From the NCBI RefSeq assembly GCF_001426945.1, contig NZ_LMFS01000001.1, positions 2,660,609 through 2,724,608 of the forward strand: DNA of 64,000 nucleotides, given 5' to 3'. This DNA comes from Pseudolabrys sp. Root1462 (GTDB taxonomy: Bacteria; Pseudomonadota; Alphaproteobacteria; Rhizobiales; Xanthobacteraceae). The notes beneath the pieces are model-generated. The model saw only the letters and a list, made by a program, of their open reading frames with translations, was not told where the DNA came from and searched no databases. Of this stretch, positions 17,413 to 26,131 are shown piece after piece (the stretch's first letter is position 1; each line of letters starts with the position of its first letter). Made by a program: the position numbers and the translations under genes.

Positions 17413-20400
17413 TCAGACGCGCAAGCTCGCGCTCGCGGCAAAGCCGCGCCCGACCGTCGCCGACAGTTGGGCGACCCGCACCGTCAGGTTCGTTTGCGCG
17501 ACGCCGAAGTCGGCAAGCTCGTCGGCGGCCGCATAGAGCACGGAAGATGTCGGGCTCGACAACGTGCGCACCACCGTCGTGCCGGCGAGGATGTCGATGG
17601 CGTAAGCCTCGCTGTCCTCGCCGAGCGGCACCTCGCCGCTCCAGCCGTCGCCGTCGATGCGCGTGCGCCGGATCCAGCGGATCGTCACGCCGGCGCCATC
17701 GCGCACTGCGCGCAGATGCACCGGCGCCAGCGGCCTCAACGCGGTCGCTTGCGGCGTGACGTCGAGTGCCAGCGCGGCCGTGTCCGCGGTATCGCGGCCG
17801 GCGGCGACGACTCGCAGTTGCAGCGGCCGCTCCAGCGCGGCGGTACCGCTCGCGATCGTGACAGCGTGACCATCGAGGAGCACGAACGGCGCGCCGGCCG
17901 CGAGCAGCAGCGTCATCGATGGCTCGCTGCCGGCCTGACCGCGCAAGAGCTTCGACAGGAGATAGGTGCGTTCGCCGATGAGCTCGGCGGAGGCGAACTG
18001 GATCACCTCCCACTGCCCGTCGGCATGGCGCAATGCTGCGGCGTTGCCGCCGGCGAACACGGTCAGATCGGAGGCCGACGACAGCGCGCCGCTGTGGACC
18101 TTCACGCGCACGGAGGCACGATGCCAGCGCGCCGTCGCCCCTTGCGGCAAGTCATCGAGAGTCTCCCCAACCACACACGGCGCGGCGGCGAGCGCCGTGC
18201 GCGAGTAGCTGGCGCCATCCTGCGACGACCACACTGCGACCGCGCCGGGCCACGGCGAAGCAAACACCGCAAGGCGCGACAGCACCGCCGGGCTCTCGGC
18301 GGTCAGTGTCGGCAGGTCGAGCGCCAGCGCCAGCGGTGGCCCGACCGGCGCCGGCACGGCAATGGATCGCCGCGCCGGCGGCTTGAGCGCGACATTGAAC
18401 ACATCCGGATCGATCGAGCGCGCGCGCATCGCGCGCTGTTCGGTGTCGGACACTTCCGCGATCTCGATCAGCCGCCGCCGGCCATTGACCGTCAGCGCCG
18501 CGACGTCGCCGGGCATCAGCGACAACCGGCTCGGCGGCAGCGCAAAGTTCGCGTTTTCGCGCGTCGCCCAGAGATCCTGCAGCCAGATATCGGCGCGCCG
18601 CGCCGCCAGCGCGTCGTCGCAGATCATCGCGACGTCGGCCTGCGAGGCGCGCGCCGAACCGGTGACCAGCCGCCGCGACGCCGCGGTGGCGCGCTGATAG
18701 TCGGTCGCGATGTCGGTGTAGGACAGCGACACCGCGCGCGCCAGGTCGCTCTCCTGCGCCCGCGTCAGCTGCGCCGGCGCAGCATTGTCCGGCAGCACCA
18801 GGTCGTCTTCGTTCAATTCGACAACCGGCCGGCCGCCGCGCTGGCGGAAGGTCAGCGTGCCGTCCTGCTCGATCGCATCGAAGGTGAAGGCAAGCGCCAG
18901 CGGATCGAGCATGGCGCGCGGCGCCATCGGCCGGTCGACGACATAGCCTTCCGGTCCCTCGCCCAGATCGCTGCTGTCGGCATTGTCGATGCCGCTGTCG
19001 GCGAGCACAGTCGCGATCAGCGCATCGAGCGGCGCGCTGCCGAACCGGCCGGTCAGCCAGTGGCCGGTCTGCCAGTTCGCGGCATCGCCCCAGACGTCGC
19101 TCGCCGCCGGAAACACCGGATAAGGCCGCGCGTCCCAGGTCCACAGGTGAATAGTGTCGGGCGCGATCATGCGGCCGCCATAGACGCCGGATACCGGATT
19201 GAGCGCGGCGTCGCCGAAGGCCGGATCGAAGGCGCCGAGCACCGCCTCGAGAAAGCGGCGCTGCATGAGATCGTCCCGCTGGCCGCTGGAAAAAGGCGGC
19301 AGCGCGCTTTCCGACGACTTCGGATCGGGAAACACGTTCGGCGCATTGCTGCCCTTGTCCACCGCAGGGCAGCCAAGCTCAGTCAACCAGATCGGTTTCG
19401 ATTGCGGCATCCAGGCGGTCGGGCTGCCCCGTTCGACGCCGCCGACACGCTCGTAGTGCGGCTGCGACCAGAAATTCCAGATGTCCTTTGGCCGGAACAC
19501 CCACGGCTTGCCGAGCCCGTCGGTAATGGTGCTGCGCGATTGCGCGGCGCGCGCGGCATCGCCGGCGTAGAACCAGTCATAGGCTTCGCCGGCGTTGAGG
19601 CGGCTGGCCAGATAATCGGTGCGGTAGATATTGTCGGTGAGGGCGCGGTCGAGCGCTTCGGCGTCGTCGCGCCAGTCGGTGAGCGGCGCGTAATAATCGA
19701 TACCGATGCAGTCGATCGACGGCGACGCCCACAACGGGTCGAGCGGAAAGCGCACTTCGCTCGCCGCGCCATCGACGACATGTGCGCCATATTCGGTCCA
19801 GTCGGCGCCGTAGGTCACCTTGGTGCCGCCGCCGAGGATCGCCTTTGCTTCGGTGGCGAGCGCGACGAGCGCATTGACCGCGGGATAAACGCCGCTTGCC
19901 GAGCGCACCCGCGTCAGCGCCGCCAGTTCCGATCCGATCAGGAAACCATCGACGCCGCCGGCGGTCATGGCGAGGTTGGCGTAATGCAGGATCATGCTGC
20001 GATAATTCCAGCCATCGGGCCCGCCACTGAAGAAGGCGTTCACCTGCGCTGCCGCCGCGGCGCTGCCGTCCGCCGTCCCGGCAACGCCCGGCGCCGGATC
20101 GCAGGTGATGCGGCCGCGCCAGGGATACAGCGGTTGCGATGCCGCGCCGGTATACGGATTGGTCCGTGCATTGCCGGCGGCGATATCCATCATCAGGAAC
20201 GGATAGAGCGTCACCTTCAGCCCGCGGGCTTTCAGATGCGCGATCAGATCGACGACGCTCTGGTCTGACGGCGTGCCGCCATAAGCGGCGCGGCCATCGA
20301 TCTGCGACACCACATAGGCGGAGGCGCGATCGACGCCGGCGACCGACCACGTCGCGCCCTGCGTCTGCTTGACGGTGTTATCGACGCCCGGCCGCACGCG

Positions 20401-21270
20401 GCACTGACCGCAGCGCAAATCGTCGCCGAACCAGGCAACGACGACGGCGACGCGTTCGAGCCGCGGCGCGATCGACTGCAGGTCGTCGAGCGCGGCGATC
20501 AGGTCGGAGCCGGCAAAGCCGACATGACGGTTTTCGGGCGCGAATTGCCCCGGCCCCACCACCTGCACGACCGTCGAGGGTTCATAGCCGAACTCGGTCG
20601 AGCCGGGGATCAAGGTCACCGCGCGCGTCATCGTCTCGAGCTTGCCGATGGCGCGCACCACCTCGAACGACAATTGCGGAATGCGGTTGCCGAATTCGGC
20701 GAGCGGCAGCCGTTCGAACACGACATAGGCCAGCCCGCGATAGGCCGGCGCCTGCCCTTCCTTGGCGACGATCAGCGGGTCGGGCGTCTGCGTCTCGTCG
20801 CCGCGATAGACGCGCATCACGATGCCGGTGAGATCGAGCGGCTTGCCGTCGGCCCAGACGCGGCGCACCGCGCTGATCTCGCCGTCGCACAGGCCGAGCG
20901 CGAGATTGGCGAAGTAGGAATAGGTCGTCTCGTTGGTCGTGACGCGCGATGAGCCCATGCCCTTGCCGCTGCCGCCGCTGGTCTGGCTGCTCGTGGTCAC
21001 TACTTCTTCGAGGCTGGTGGCCCAGATCACCTGGCCGGCGAGCCGGGCGCGGCCATAGACGCGCGGGATCGGCGCGCCGTCGGTCGAGGCCATCACCGTG
21101 AGATCCGACAAACGCGGCCCGGTAACGCTGCGCTCGCGACCGCCGAACAACGCCTGGTCGATCAGGCTGCCGCCAAGCGCGCCGGCGACGCGGCCGAGGA
21201 TCGCGCCGGTCGAACCGAACAGCGATTGGCCCGCCGCCGCGCCGGCGGTGGAAAGAAGAAGAGCGGCCAT
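17413..21270 (-). CDS. GTA g15 megatron: baseplate/tail-tip protein with TIM-barrel and tail_3 domains
   Basis: 1285 residues from the ATG at 21270. The N terminus (AALLLSTAGAAAGQSLFGSTGAILGRVAGALGG) is followed by a beta-rich hub region, a GTA TIM-barrel-like domain (about 420-720: YGADWTEYGAHVVDG, IDCIGIDYYAPLTDWRDD, KPIWLTELGCPAVDKGSN) and a phage tail_3 domain (about 780-930). It matches RcGTA g15, the megatron that forms the tail tip and contacts the host. TAATG overlap with g14. Intact, of family length. Confidence 0.95.
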   Translation of the reverse strand: MAALLLSTAGAAAGQSLFGSTGAILGRVAGALGGSLIDQALFGGRERSVTGPRLSDLTVMASTDGAPIPRVYGRARLAGQVIWATSLEEVVTTSSQTSGGSGKGMGSSRVTTNETTYSYFANLALGLCDGEISAVRRVWADGKPLDLTGIVMRVYRGDETQTPDPLIVAKEGQAPAYRGLAYVVFERLPLAEFGNRIPQLSFEVVRAIGKLETMTRAVTLIPGSTEFGYEPSTVVQVVGPGQFAPENRHVGFAGSDLIAALDDLQSIAPRLERVAVVVAWFGDDLRCGQCRVRPGVDNTVKQTQGATWSVAGVDRASAYVVSQIDGRAAYGGTPSDQSVVDLIAHLKARGLKVTLYPFLMMDIAAGNARTNPYTGAASQPLYPWRGRITCDPAPGVAGTADGSAAAAAQVNAFFSGGPDGWNYRSMILHYANLAMTAGGVDGFLIGSELAALTRVRSASGVYPAVNALVALATEAKAILGGGTKVTYGADWTEYGAHVVDGAASEVRFPLDPLWASPSIDCIGIDYYAPLTDWRDDAEALDRALTDNIYRTDYLASRLNAGEAYDWFYAGDAARAAQSRSTITDGLGKPWVFRPKDIWNFWSQPHYERVGGVERGSPTAWMPQSKPIWLTELGCPAVDKGSNAPNVFPDPKSSESALPPFSSGQRDDLMQRRFLEAVLGAFDPAFGDAALNPVSGVYGGRMIAPDTIHLWTWDARPYPVFPAASDVWGDAANWQTGHWLTGRFGSAPLDALIATVLADSGIDNADSSDLGEGPEGYVVDRPMAPRAMLDPLALAFTFDAIEQDGTLTFRQRGGRPVVELNEDDLVLPDNAAPAQLTRAQESDLARAVSLSYTDIATDYQRATAASRRLVTGSARASQADVAMICDDALAARRADIWLQDLWATRENANFALPPSRLSLMPGDVAALTVNGRRRLIEIAEVSDTEQRAMRARSIDPDVFNVALKPPARRSIAVPAPVGPPLALALDLPTLTAESPAVLSRLAVFASPWPGAVAVWSSQDGASYSRTALAAAPCVVGETLDDLPQGATARWHRASVRVKVHSGALSSASDLTVFAGGNAAALRHADGQWEVIQFASAELIGERTYLLSKLLRGQAGSEPSMTLLLAAGAPFVLLDGHAVTIASGTAALERPLQLRVVAAGRDTADTAALALDVTPQATALRPLAPVHLRAVRDGAGVTIRWIRRTRIDGDGWSGEVPLGEDSEAYAIDILAGTTVVRTLSSPTSSVLYAAADELADFGVAQTNLTVRVAQLSATVGRGFAASASLRV

Positions 21271-21698
21271 TATTCTAGTCCCGGAAACCGGAAGGCATAG
21301 GCAATGCGGCGGCGCCACCACGGCGCCAGCGCCACTTCGGCGACGCAGGCGCCGTCATGCGCGTGCACCATGAGATGCGGCGCGCTGACGATGGCCAGAT
21401 GCTTCGCCGCCAGTTGCTCGCGCCAGCGGAACAGCAGCACGTCGCCGGGTGCGAATTGCGTGCAGGCGATCGGCTGAAGATGCCGCGCCGCCGCCTCCGC
21501 AAGCGGCTCGCCGCGCGCGGCCTCGGCCCAGTCCGGCGCATAAGGCGGCGCGCGCTCCGGCTCGTCGCCGATGACGTTGCGCCACACGCCGCGGATCAGG
21601 CCGAGGCAATCGCAGCCGACGCCCTTGAGCGAGGCCTGGTGCCGATACGGCGTGCCGATCCAGCTCCGCGCTTCGCTGATGATGTCTTGGCGGGTCAT
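21270..21698 (-). CDS. GTA g14 NlpC/P60 cell-wall peptidase
   Basis: 142 residues. NlpC/P60 fold with catalytic Cys in GVGCDCLGLIRGVW and candidate His in KHLAIVSAPHLMVHAHDG. In RcGTA the g14 peptidase sits at the tail tip and cuts recipient peptidoglycan to let DNA in. It overlaps g15 by one base (TAATG). A palindromic repeat (21711-21750) separates its start from g13, the one break in the otherwise tight tail operon. A start at 21698 is supported by alignment with the MTRQDIISEARSWIGTPY terminus. Confidence 0.93.
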   Translation of the reverse strand: MTRQDIISEARSWIGTPYRHQASLKGVGCDCLGLIRGVWRNVIGDEPERAPPYAPDWAEAARGEPLAEAAARHLQPIACTQFAPGDVLLFRWREQLAAKHLAIVSAPHLMVHAHDGACVAEVALAPWWRRRIAYAFRFPGLE

Positions 21699-21710
21699 GG
21701 TAATCGTCCT

Positions 21711-21750
21711 CGTCATTCCGGGCAGCCCAAAGGGCCGGGATCGAATGACG
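21711..21750. repeat. REP-like palindromic element between g13 and g14
   Basis: Outer arms CGTCATTC (21711-21718) and GAATGACG (21743-21750) enclose an inner CGGGCAGCCC/GGGCCGG hairpin. The layout resembles short repetitive extragenic palindromes of rhizobial genomes. It occupies nearly all of the 53-base gap between the two tail genes and may form a hairpin in the polycistronic mRNA. Confidence 0.65.
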
Positions 21751-21751
21751 G

Positions 21752-22642
21752 CTAGGCTTGAAGGCTTGATCCATCGTTCCCCGGCTCCCCGGCGACCGGA
21801 TAGCGCAGCACGAAGTCGTTGCCCGGGATGTGGGGGAAGCCGCGGAAGTTGACGATGTTGTTGAAGCGGTCGTGACAGGTGGTCAGGCGCTTGTCGCAGC
21901 CCGCCGTCACGATGAAGCTGTCGCCGGCTTCGATCGGATATGCCATCGCCTGCCACAGATCGATGCTGACGCCGACGCCGGTACGATGCGCCTTCACTTC
22001 CATCGCCAGCCCGGCATTGGCGCCGCTGGTGAATGTGAGCTTGCCGGCGGTAAACCAGCCGTCGGCATAAGTATCGAGGCCGCTTGCGGTGAAGCTCGAC
22101 GTCGCCGTCACCGCAACAACCGCGCCGCTGCCGCGATGCGCCGGCGACGACAGATCGACGCGGCACTTGCTGTCGCCGAGATCGGCGCCGCAGGTGGTGC
22201 TGTAGAGCCGCCCGCTTTCCTCAGCGAGGGCCTGACTGAGGCCACGCAGCTCGGCGACGAAGGCGGTGCCATCGCGCTTCACTTCGCCCAGCGTCCCCTT
22301 GGCGAGCAGCACGCGCAAATCCGGCTCGCTCCAGTCGACCAGCCAGAGCTCGATCGCGGCCGAATCATAAAGCCCGGCGGCGAGATCGTCCTCGTTCAGC
22401 GTATCGGCGCTCAGCGCGCCCGACATGTCCGACGTATCGACGGCCATGCCGTGCTTGGCCGTTACCTCGCTGCCGTCGAGGCCGGTGCCGGCGCGGCACG
22501 TCACCGCGCCGAGCACGACATCGTCGTCGTGATCGGTGAAACCCTGCTCAACGCCGTCACGCCGCGTCACGGTCCAGCAGCGGCACAGCGTCGTGACGCC
22601 GCTGTCGAGTTTCACTTGAAGCGCCGAGGGAATGCTTCTCAT
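21752..22642 (-). CDS. GTA g13 tail hub protein (DUF2163)
   Basis: 296 residues from the ATG at 22642. N-terminal DUF2163 domain (SALQVKLDSGVTTLCRCWTVTRRDG, FTDHDDDV) and phage_BR0599-type C-terminal region. Four cysteines in TTCGADLGDSKCRVDL and AGCDKRLTTCHDRFNN correspond to the iron-sulphur site known in tail hub proteins of this class. The start overlaps the g12 stop by four bases. Intact and of normal length. Confidence 0.93.
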   Translation of the reverse strand: MRSIPSALQVKLDSGVTTLCRCWTVTRRDGVEQGFTDHDDDVVLGAVTCRAGTGLDGSEVTAKHGMAVDTSDMSGALSADTLNEDDLAAGLYDSAAIELWLVDWSEPDLRVLLAKGTLGEVKRDGTAFVAELRGLSQALAEESGRLYSTTCGADLGDSKCRVDLSSPAHRGSGAVVAVTATSSFTASGLDTYADGWFTAGKLTFTSGANAGLAMEVKAHRTGVGVSIDLWQAMAYPIEAGDSFIVTAGCDKRLTTCHDRFNNIVNFRGFPHIPGNDFVLRYPVAGEPGNDGSSLQA

Positions 22643-23277
22643 GGCTTGATCTCGATCAGTGGAATCTTCGGGATCGCGCCGGCGGCGAAGGCCGACAGAT
22701 CGACCTCGAGATAATCGGTATCGAACCGCACCGGCACATCGAACAGAAAGCCGGCGGTGACGCCCTGCCCGCTCGCCGGAATGTGTCCGGCGGCGAAGCT
22801 GACAATGCCGGTGGTGCCATCGACCGTGAACGAGGTGCCATCCGCTTCGACGCCGGCGACCGCGACGCGGACGCTGCCGCTCACCGGCTTCTCGATCCGG
22901 CGTTGATACGGCGCGTAGATGCCGCCATAGGCCTTCACCAGCGCGAAGCTCGCGGTGGTGCCGTCGCCGGTGCCGATCGCCTGGTCCGTCGCACTCACAT
23001 CGCCGCCGGGCGCGGCGGAAGAATGATCGAGCCGGTCGCGCCAGCGAAAGCCGCAAAGCCGGCCGCGGCGCTCCTCGAAAAACTCGATGGCCTGCGACAG
23101 CGCCTGATGCGTTTTCACGCCATAGCCGGCATCGTAGCGCCGCCGCGAGTGCGCCCAGCGCGCGTTGCGCTCCTCGCGGCCGGAGCCGAGCGTCACCACA
23201 TCGGTGCGCCGCTCCGGCCCGCCGGCGCTCTTGAGCGCGATGTCGAGCGGAAACAGCACCTCGTGAAATGCGGCCAT
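22639..23277 (-). CDS. GTA g12 distal tail protein (DUF2460)
   Basis: 212 residues. DUF2460 family: PLDIALKSAGGPERRTDVVTLGSGREERNARWAHSRRRYDAGYG near the N terminus and VRFDTDYLEVDLSAFAAG near the C terminus. In RcGTA g12 forms the distal tail ring joining tube and baseplate. Three bases after the g11 stop and overlapping g13 by four bases. Confidence 0.94.
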   Translation of the reverse strand: MAAFHEVLFPLDIALKSAGGPERRTDVVTLGSGREERNARWAHSRRRYDAGYGVKTHQALSQAIEFFEERRGRLCGFRWRDRLDHSSAAPGGDVSATDQAIGTGDGTTASFALVKAYGGIYAPYQRRIEKPVSGSVRVAVAGVEADGTSFTVDGTTGIVSFAAGHIPASGQGVTAGFLFDVPVRFDTDYLEVDLSAFAAGAIPKIPLIEIKP

Positions 23278-23280
23278 CGC

Positions 23281-23847
23281 TCACAGACTCCGTTGTCCAC
23301 GCGCCACCGCGCGCGCGATCTGCCCGGTGAGATAGGCTTCCGAGCGGCGGAAGCTGTCGGCGTCCGGCGTTGCGATGTGCACGGTGACGTTCGCAGCCGA
23401 TGAACCGCCGCCAGCGATGCCGAGCCGGCCATCTGGCCCGCGCGACAGCGGCATGATCGCTTCCGGCCCCGCCTCGCCGGCGAGACCCAGCCCACCCGCC
23501 ATCGGAAAATAACTCGGCGTACCGATGACGCCGCCCGTGGCGAACGGCGTGATGTTCATCACGTCGCTCTCTTGATCCTTGAGCCCGCCGGAAAAAATCT
23601 TGCCCAGCGGCTTGAGCGCGTTCTGCACCGCGAGCTTCGACAGGCTGAGCGCGACGTTCTTCAGCACGTCGTCGAACTGCTTGGCGCCGGTCACCGCCTG
23701 GCCGAAGGCCCGCGTCATCAACGACGCGAATTGCCGGATGCTGACGCCGAGCGCATTGGTGCTGCCGGTCGTCTTGTCGATCGTGGTTTGCAGGTCGCCC
23801 GCTATGACCCCCGCAACATCGCTGTCAAAACCGTAACTATCGCTCAT
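23281..23847 (-). CDS. GTA g11 tail tape measure protein
   Basis: 188 residues, a short tape measure as in GTAs. The N-terminal helical part (IAGDLQTTIDKTTGSTNALGVSIRQFASLMTRAFGQ) and the C-terminal signature ATGGVIGTPSYFPMAGG...GEAGPEAIMPLSRGPDGRLG are typical. Its small size would give a short tail. Overlaps g10.1 by 11 bases. Confidence 0.93.
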   Translation of the reverse strand: MSDSYGFDSDVAGVIAGDLQTTIDKTTGSTNALGVSIRQFASLMTRAFGQAVTGAKQFDDVLKNVALSLSKLAVQNALKPLGKIFSGGLKDQESDVMNITPFATGGVIGTPSYFPMAGGLGLAGEAGPEAIMPLSRGPDGRLGIAGGGSSAANVTVHIATPDADSFRRSEAYLTGQIARAVARGQRSL

Positions 23848-24025
23848 CGGGATAACTCTTCATCAATGCGGCAAAGCCATCGCGGTCGAGCGGCGCGCGT
23901 CGCCCGATCACCGCCTCGATGGCATAAGCCAGTTCGCGCGGCGTCATGCGCCAGAACTGTTCGGGCGGGAGTTTCAGCACGCCGAGCCCGAAGCCCATCG
24001 CCTCGCGCCACGGAAACGGCTTCAC
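23837..24025 (-). CDS. GTA g10.1 tail assembly chaperone-type protein
   Basis: 62 residues: FPWREAMGFGLGVLKLPPEQFWRMTPRELAYAIEAV...LMKSYPDE. This is the small phage_TAC_6/rcc01693-like protein found between g10 and g11, presumably a tail assembly chaperone. Four-base overlap with g10 upstream and 11-base overlap with g11 downstream. Confidence 0.92.
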   Translation of the reverse strand: MKPFPWREAMGFGLGVLKLPPEQFWRMTPRELAYAIEAVIGRRAPLDRDGFAALMKSYPDER

Positions 24026-24339
24026 GGCTCGTCGCCGAACGTCGCGGCAATCAGCGCCGCGGCGATACGCACGTAACCCTGCGCGCCGCCGTCAACGGCG
24101 AGCCGGCCGACCTCGTCGTCGCCGATCGCCTCGCCGGCGCCGCGCAGGCCGGCGCCGATGATGCGGATGAGATCGAGCGCCTTCAGCCGCCCCGAGCCGA
24201 TGCGCTCCGTCAGCGCCACCAGATCGTCGGCGCCGAAAGCACTTTCCAACTCGGCCAGCGCCCCGAGCGTCAGCACCAGAGTTCGCTTGATGCTGCCGAG
24301 CTCGGCCTCGATCTCACCGCGGTATTTGTTGGCCATCAC
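24022..24339 (-). CDS. GTA g10 family protein (tail assembly chaperone-type)
   Basis: 105 residues: NKYRGEIEAELGSIKRTLVLTLGALAELESAFGADDLVALTERIGSGRLKALDLIRIIGAGLRGAGE, the GTA_gp10/phage_TAC_11 signature. Probably acts with g10.1 in chaperoning the tape measure during tail assembly. Four-base overlaps with g9 and g10.1. Confidence 0.93.
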   Translation of the reverse strand: MMANKYRGEIEAELGSIKRTLVLTLGALAELESAFGADDLVALTERIGSGRLKALDLIRIIGAGLRGAGEAIGDDEVGRLAVDGGAQGYVRIAAALIAATFGDEP

Positions 24340-24746
24340 GCGGCCACCGTAAATGTCACCTCGCCGGCCGACTCCATGGCGACGTCATATGTGACCTCAC
24401 CATTGTGCTCGCCGGCGAATTCGAGGTTGGTGATCTGGAACGGTCCCGTGACGGCGCCGAAGGCCGGAATGACGACCTGGTAATTCTTCACCGCGCCGTC
24501 AAAGAAGGTTTGCCGCATCAATTCATCGGTCGCGGCGTCCTTGAACAGGCCGCGACCCGATAGCGACGCGCGCTTGACGCCGGCGCCGTCCAGCAACTCG
24601 CGCCAGCGGTTGGCGCTCTCGGCATGGGTCACATCGACGGCCTCGGCGTTGAAGGCGAGCCGCCGCGTGCGTAGCCCGGCGACGGTGATGAAACTCGCAC
24701 CGTCGGCGATCTTGATCAGCAGGTCCTTGCCTTTCTGGGCGGTCAT
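24336..24746 (-). CDS. GTA g9 major tail (tube) protein, TP901-1 family
   Basis: 136 residues. Typical N-terminal TAQKGKDLLIKIADG...FITVAGLRTRRLAFNAEAVDVTHAES and C-terminal DVAMESAGEVTFTVA. Forms the tail tube through which DNA passes. Overlaps g10 by four bases; 18-base gap to g8. Confidence 0.94.
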   Translation of the reverse strand: MTAQKGKDLLIKIADGASFITVAGLRTRRLAFNAEAVDVTHAESANRWRELLDGAGVKRASLSGRGLFKDAATDELMRQTFFDGAVKNYQVVIPAFGAVTGPFQITNLEFAGEHNGEVTYDVAMESAGEVTFTVAA

Positions 24747-24764
24747 CTCAATGTCCTTTCTGAA

Positions 24765-25175
24765 TTACACGGGCTCGGTAACGGCGCGGAAACGCACCAG
24801 CGCGTGATAGGTGCGGCCGTCGGCCTCGCGCCGCACATCGGCGACGGCGAAGCGAAGATTGACGAGGCGATAATCGGTCAGCGCCAGCGGCGCGTCGTCG
24901 AGCGCCTGCAGCAGCGCGCCGGCGATGACGTGCGCCTCCTTGTGGCCGCCCTGGCGCGACCAGGCGTGCAGCGTGAGTTGATGCTCCTGCCCGCTGGCAT
25001 CGCCGGTCGAATAGTCGGCAATGCGCGCCTCGCCGAGCGTGACATAGGGAAATGCCGCGGCGCGCGGCGGCTCGTCATAGATCTTCGCGCCACCCAGCGC
25101 GCTCAACAGCGCGGCATCGGCCGAAAGCGCATCGTGCACGGCCGCACGCAGCGCCGCGGAAGCAGGCGTCGTCAT
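24765..25175 (-). CDS. GTA g8 tail terminator (DUF3168)
   Basis: 136 residues: ALRAAVHDALSADAALLSALGGAKIYDEPPRAAAFPYVTLGEARIADYST...HQLTLHAWSRQGGHKEAHVIAG, the DUF3168 signature. Caps the tail tube at the head-tail joint. Eleven bases after g7. Confidence 0.94.
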   Translation of the reverse strand: MTTPASAALRAAVHDALSADAALLSALGGAKIYDEPPRAAAFPYVTLGEARIADYSTGDASGQEHQLTLHAWSRQGGHKEAHVIAGALLQALDDAPLALTDYRLVNLRFAVADVRREADGRTYHALVRFRAVTEPV

Positions 25176-25186
25176 GTCAGATGTCC

Positions 25187-25516
25187 TCAGTCTTGCCGTT
25201 CTTCAGCGTCGATCTCGAGAAAGCGGCGGCCGGTGATCTCGCGCACCGCGACGATCGCGTAGACGTGCGCCCCGTCGACGATGCGATGCCGCGTCGTCAC
25301 GCCCTCTCGGAACCGCATGACAATGCGCACCCGCAAACTCGCGCCGCGGCTGTCGGCGGCGATGTCGGTGCGGCCGCTGAGCGGCGTCACGCTGGCCCAG
25401 ATGGTGGCGACAGAGTCGTATGTGCGCGTGACGCCGCCGGCGCCGTCGTCGGTCTCGACCGGCGCCTGCAGGACGAGGCGGCGATCGAGCGCGCCGATGT
25501 CGAAGGACGCGCTCAT
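25187..25516 (-). CDS. GTA g7 head-tail adaptor (stopper)
   Basis: 109 residues from the ATG at 25516. Phage head-tail joining family: GALDRRLVLQAPVETDDGAGGVTRTYDSVATIWASVTPLSGRTDIAADS...IVMRFREGVTTRHRIVDG. An upstream in-frame extension to 25738 runs through g6 in another frame and is not used. Four-base overlap with g6. Confidence 0.93.
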   Translation of the reverse strand: MSASFDIGALDRRLVLQAPVETDDGAGGVTRTYDSVATIWASVTPLSGRTDIAADSRGASLRVRIVMRFREGVTTRHRIVDGAHVYAIVAVREITGRRFLEIDAEERQD

Positions 25517-26079
25517 AGCGACAGCATCCGGTATGGCGCGATCAGCGCCGCCACCGTCGCCGGCAGCACCGTGACGGCGCCGGGCGTGGCGAGGCCGCGG
25601 TTCTCGTACCAGTGCGCGACGAGCAGCCGCACCGCCTGGCGCAGCGCCTCCGGCACGTCGCCGGCGGCGTCGCCGTAGCCCGCGGTGATGTCGAGCTCGA
25701 TGCCGGCGACGCTGCGGCCCGGTTGCGCCACCGCCCAAGGCGCGAAGGCGATCGCACTGCCCGCCGTATCGACGACGAAGCTCTGCAAGTCGAGGCTCGC
25801 GGCGTTGCCGCCGCCGTCATAGACCCGCACCGCGGTCAGCGCCTTGAGCGGCGCGGGCACGACGTTCAGCCGGCCGGCCGCCGGCCAGGCGTCGCGTGTC
25901 AGCCGCCAGCCTTGCGTAATCAAGGCGCGCCGCGTCTGCGCCTCGACATGAATGCGCGCGCTGGCGATCAGGCTGCCAATGACGTCGTCATCGTCATTGT
26001 GCTCGACGCGCAGAAAAGCCTTGGCCTCGGCGAGCGACAGCGGCTCGACCGCGGGCGCGGTGAGAAGGATGGAGGACAT
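25513..26079 (-). CDS. GTA g6 head-tail connector (adaptor)
   Basis: 188 residues from the ATG at 26079, preceded by AAAGGA. Gp6-like connector: AVEPLSLAEAKAFLRVEHNDDDDVIGSLIASARIHVEAQTRRALITQGW, C-terminal DVPEALRQAVRLLVAHWYENR. First gene of the compact tail operon. In RcGTA it follows the capsid gene directly; here about 2 kb with three plus-strand genes intervenes, so g6-g15 probably need their own promoter in 26080-26131 or readthrough antisense to those genes. Confidence 0.92.
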   Translation of the reverse strand: MSSILLTAPAVEPLSLAEAKAFLRVEHNDDDDVIGSLIASARIHVEAQTRRALITQGWRLTRDAWPAAGRLNVVPAPLKALTAVRVYDGGGNAASLDLQSFVVDTAGSAIAFAPWAVAQPGRSVAGIELDITAGYGDAAGDVPEALRQAVRLLVAHWYENRGLATPGAVTVLPATVAALIAPYRMLSL

Positions 26080-26131
26080 GGAATTCCTTTGATGTTGACA
26101 TTCGCGCGGGCGCAAGGCTGATGCCTGCCGC

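Noticed and set aside
17398-20268. Long plus-strand frame opposite the g15 gene
   Set aside because: Antisense shadow of the megatron gene; the minus-strand reading has clear TIM-barrel and tail domains.
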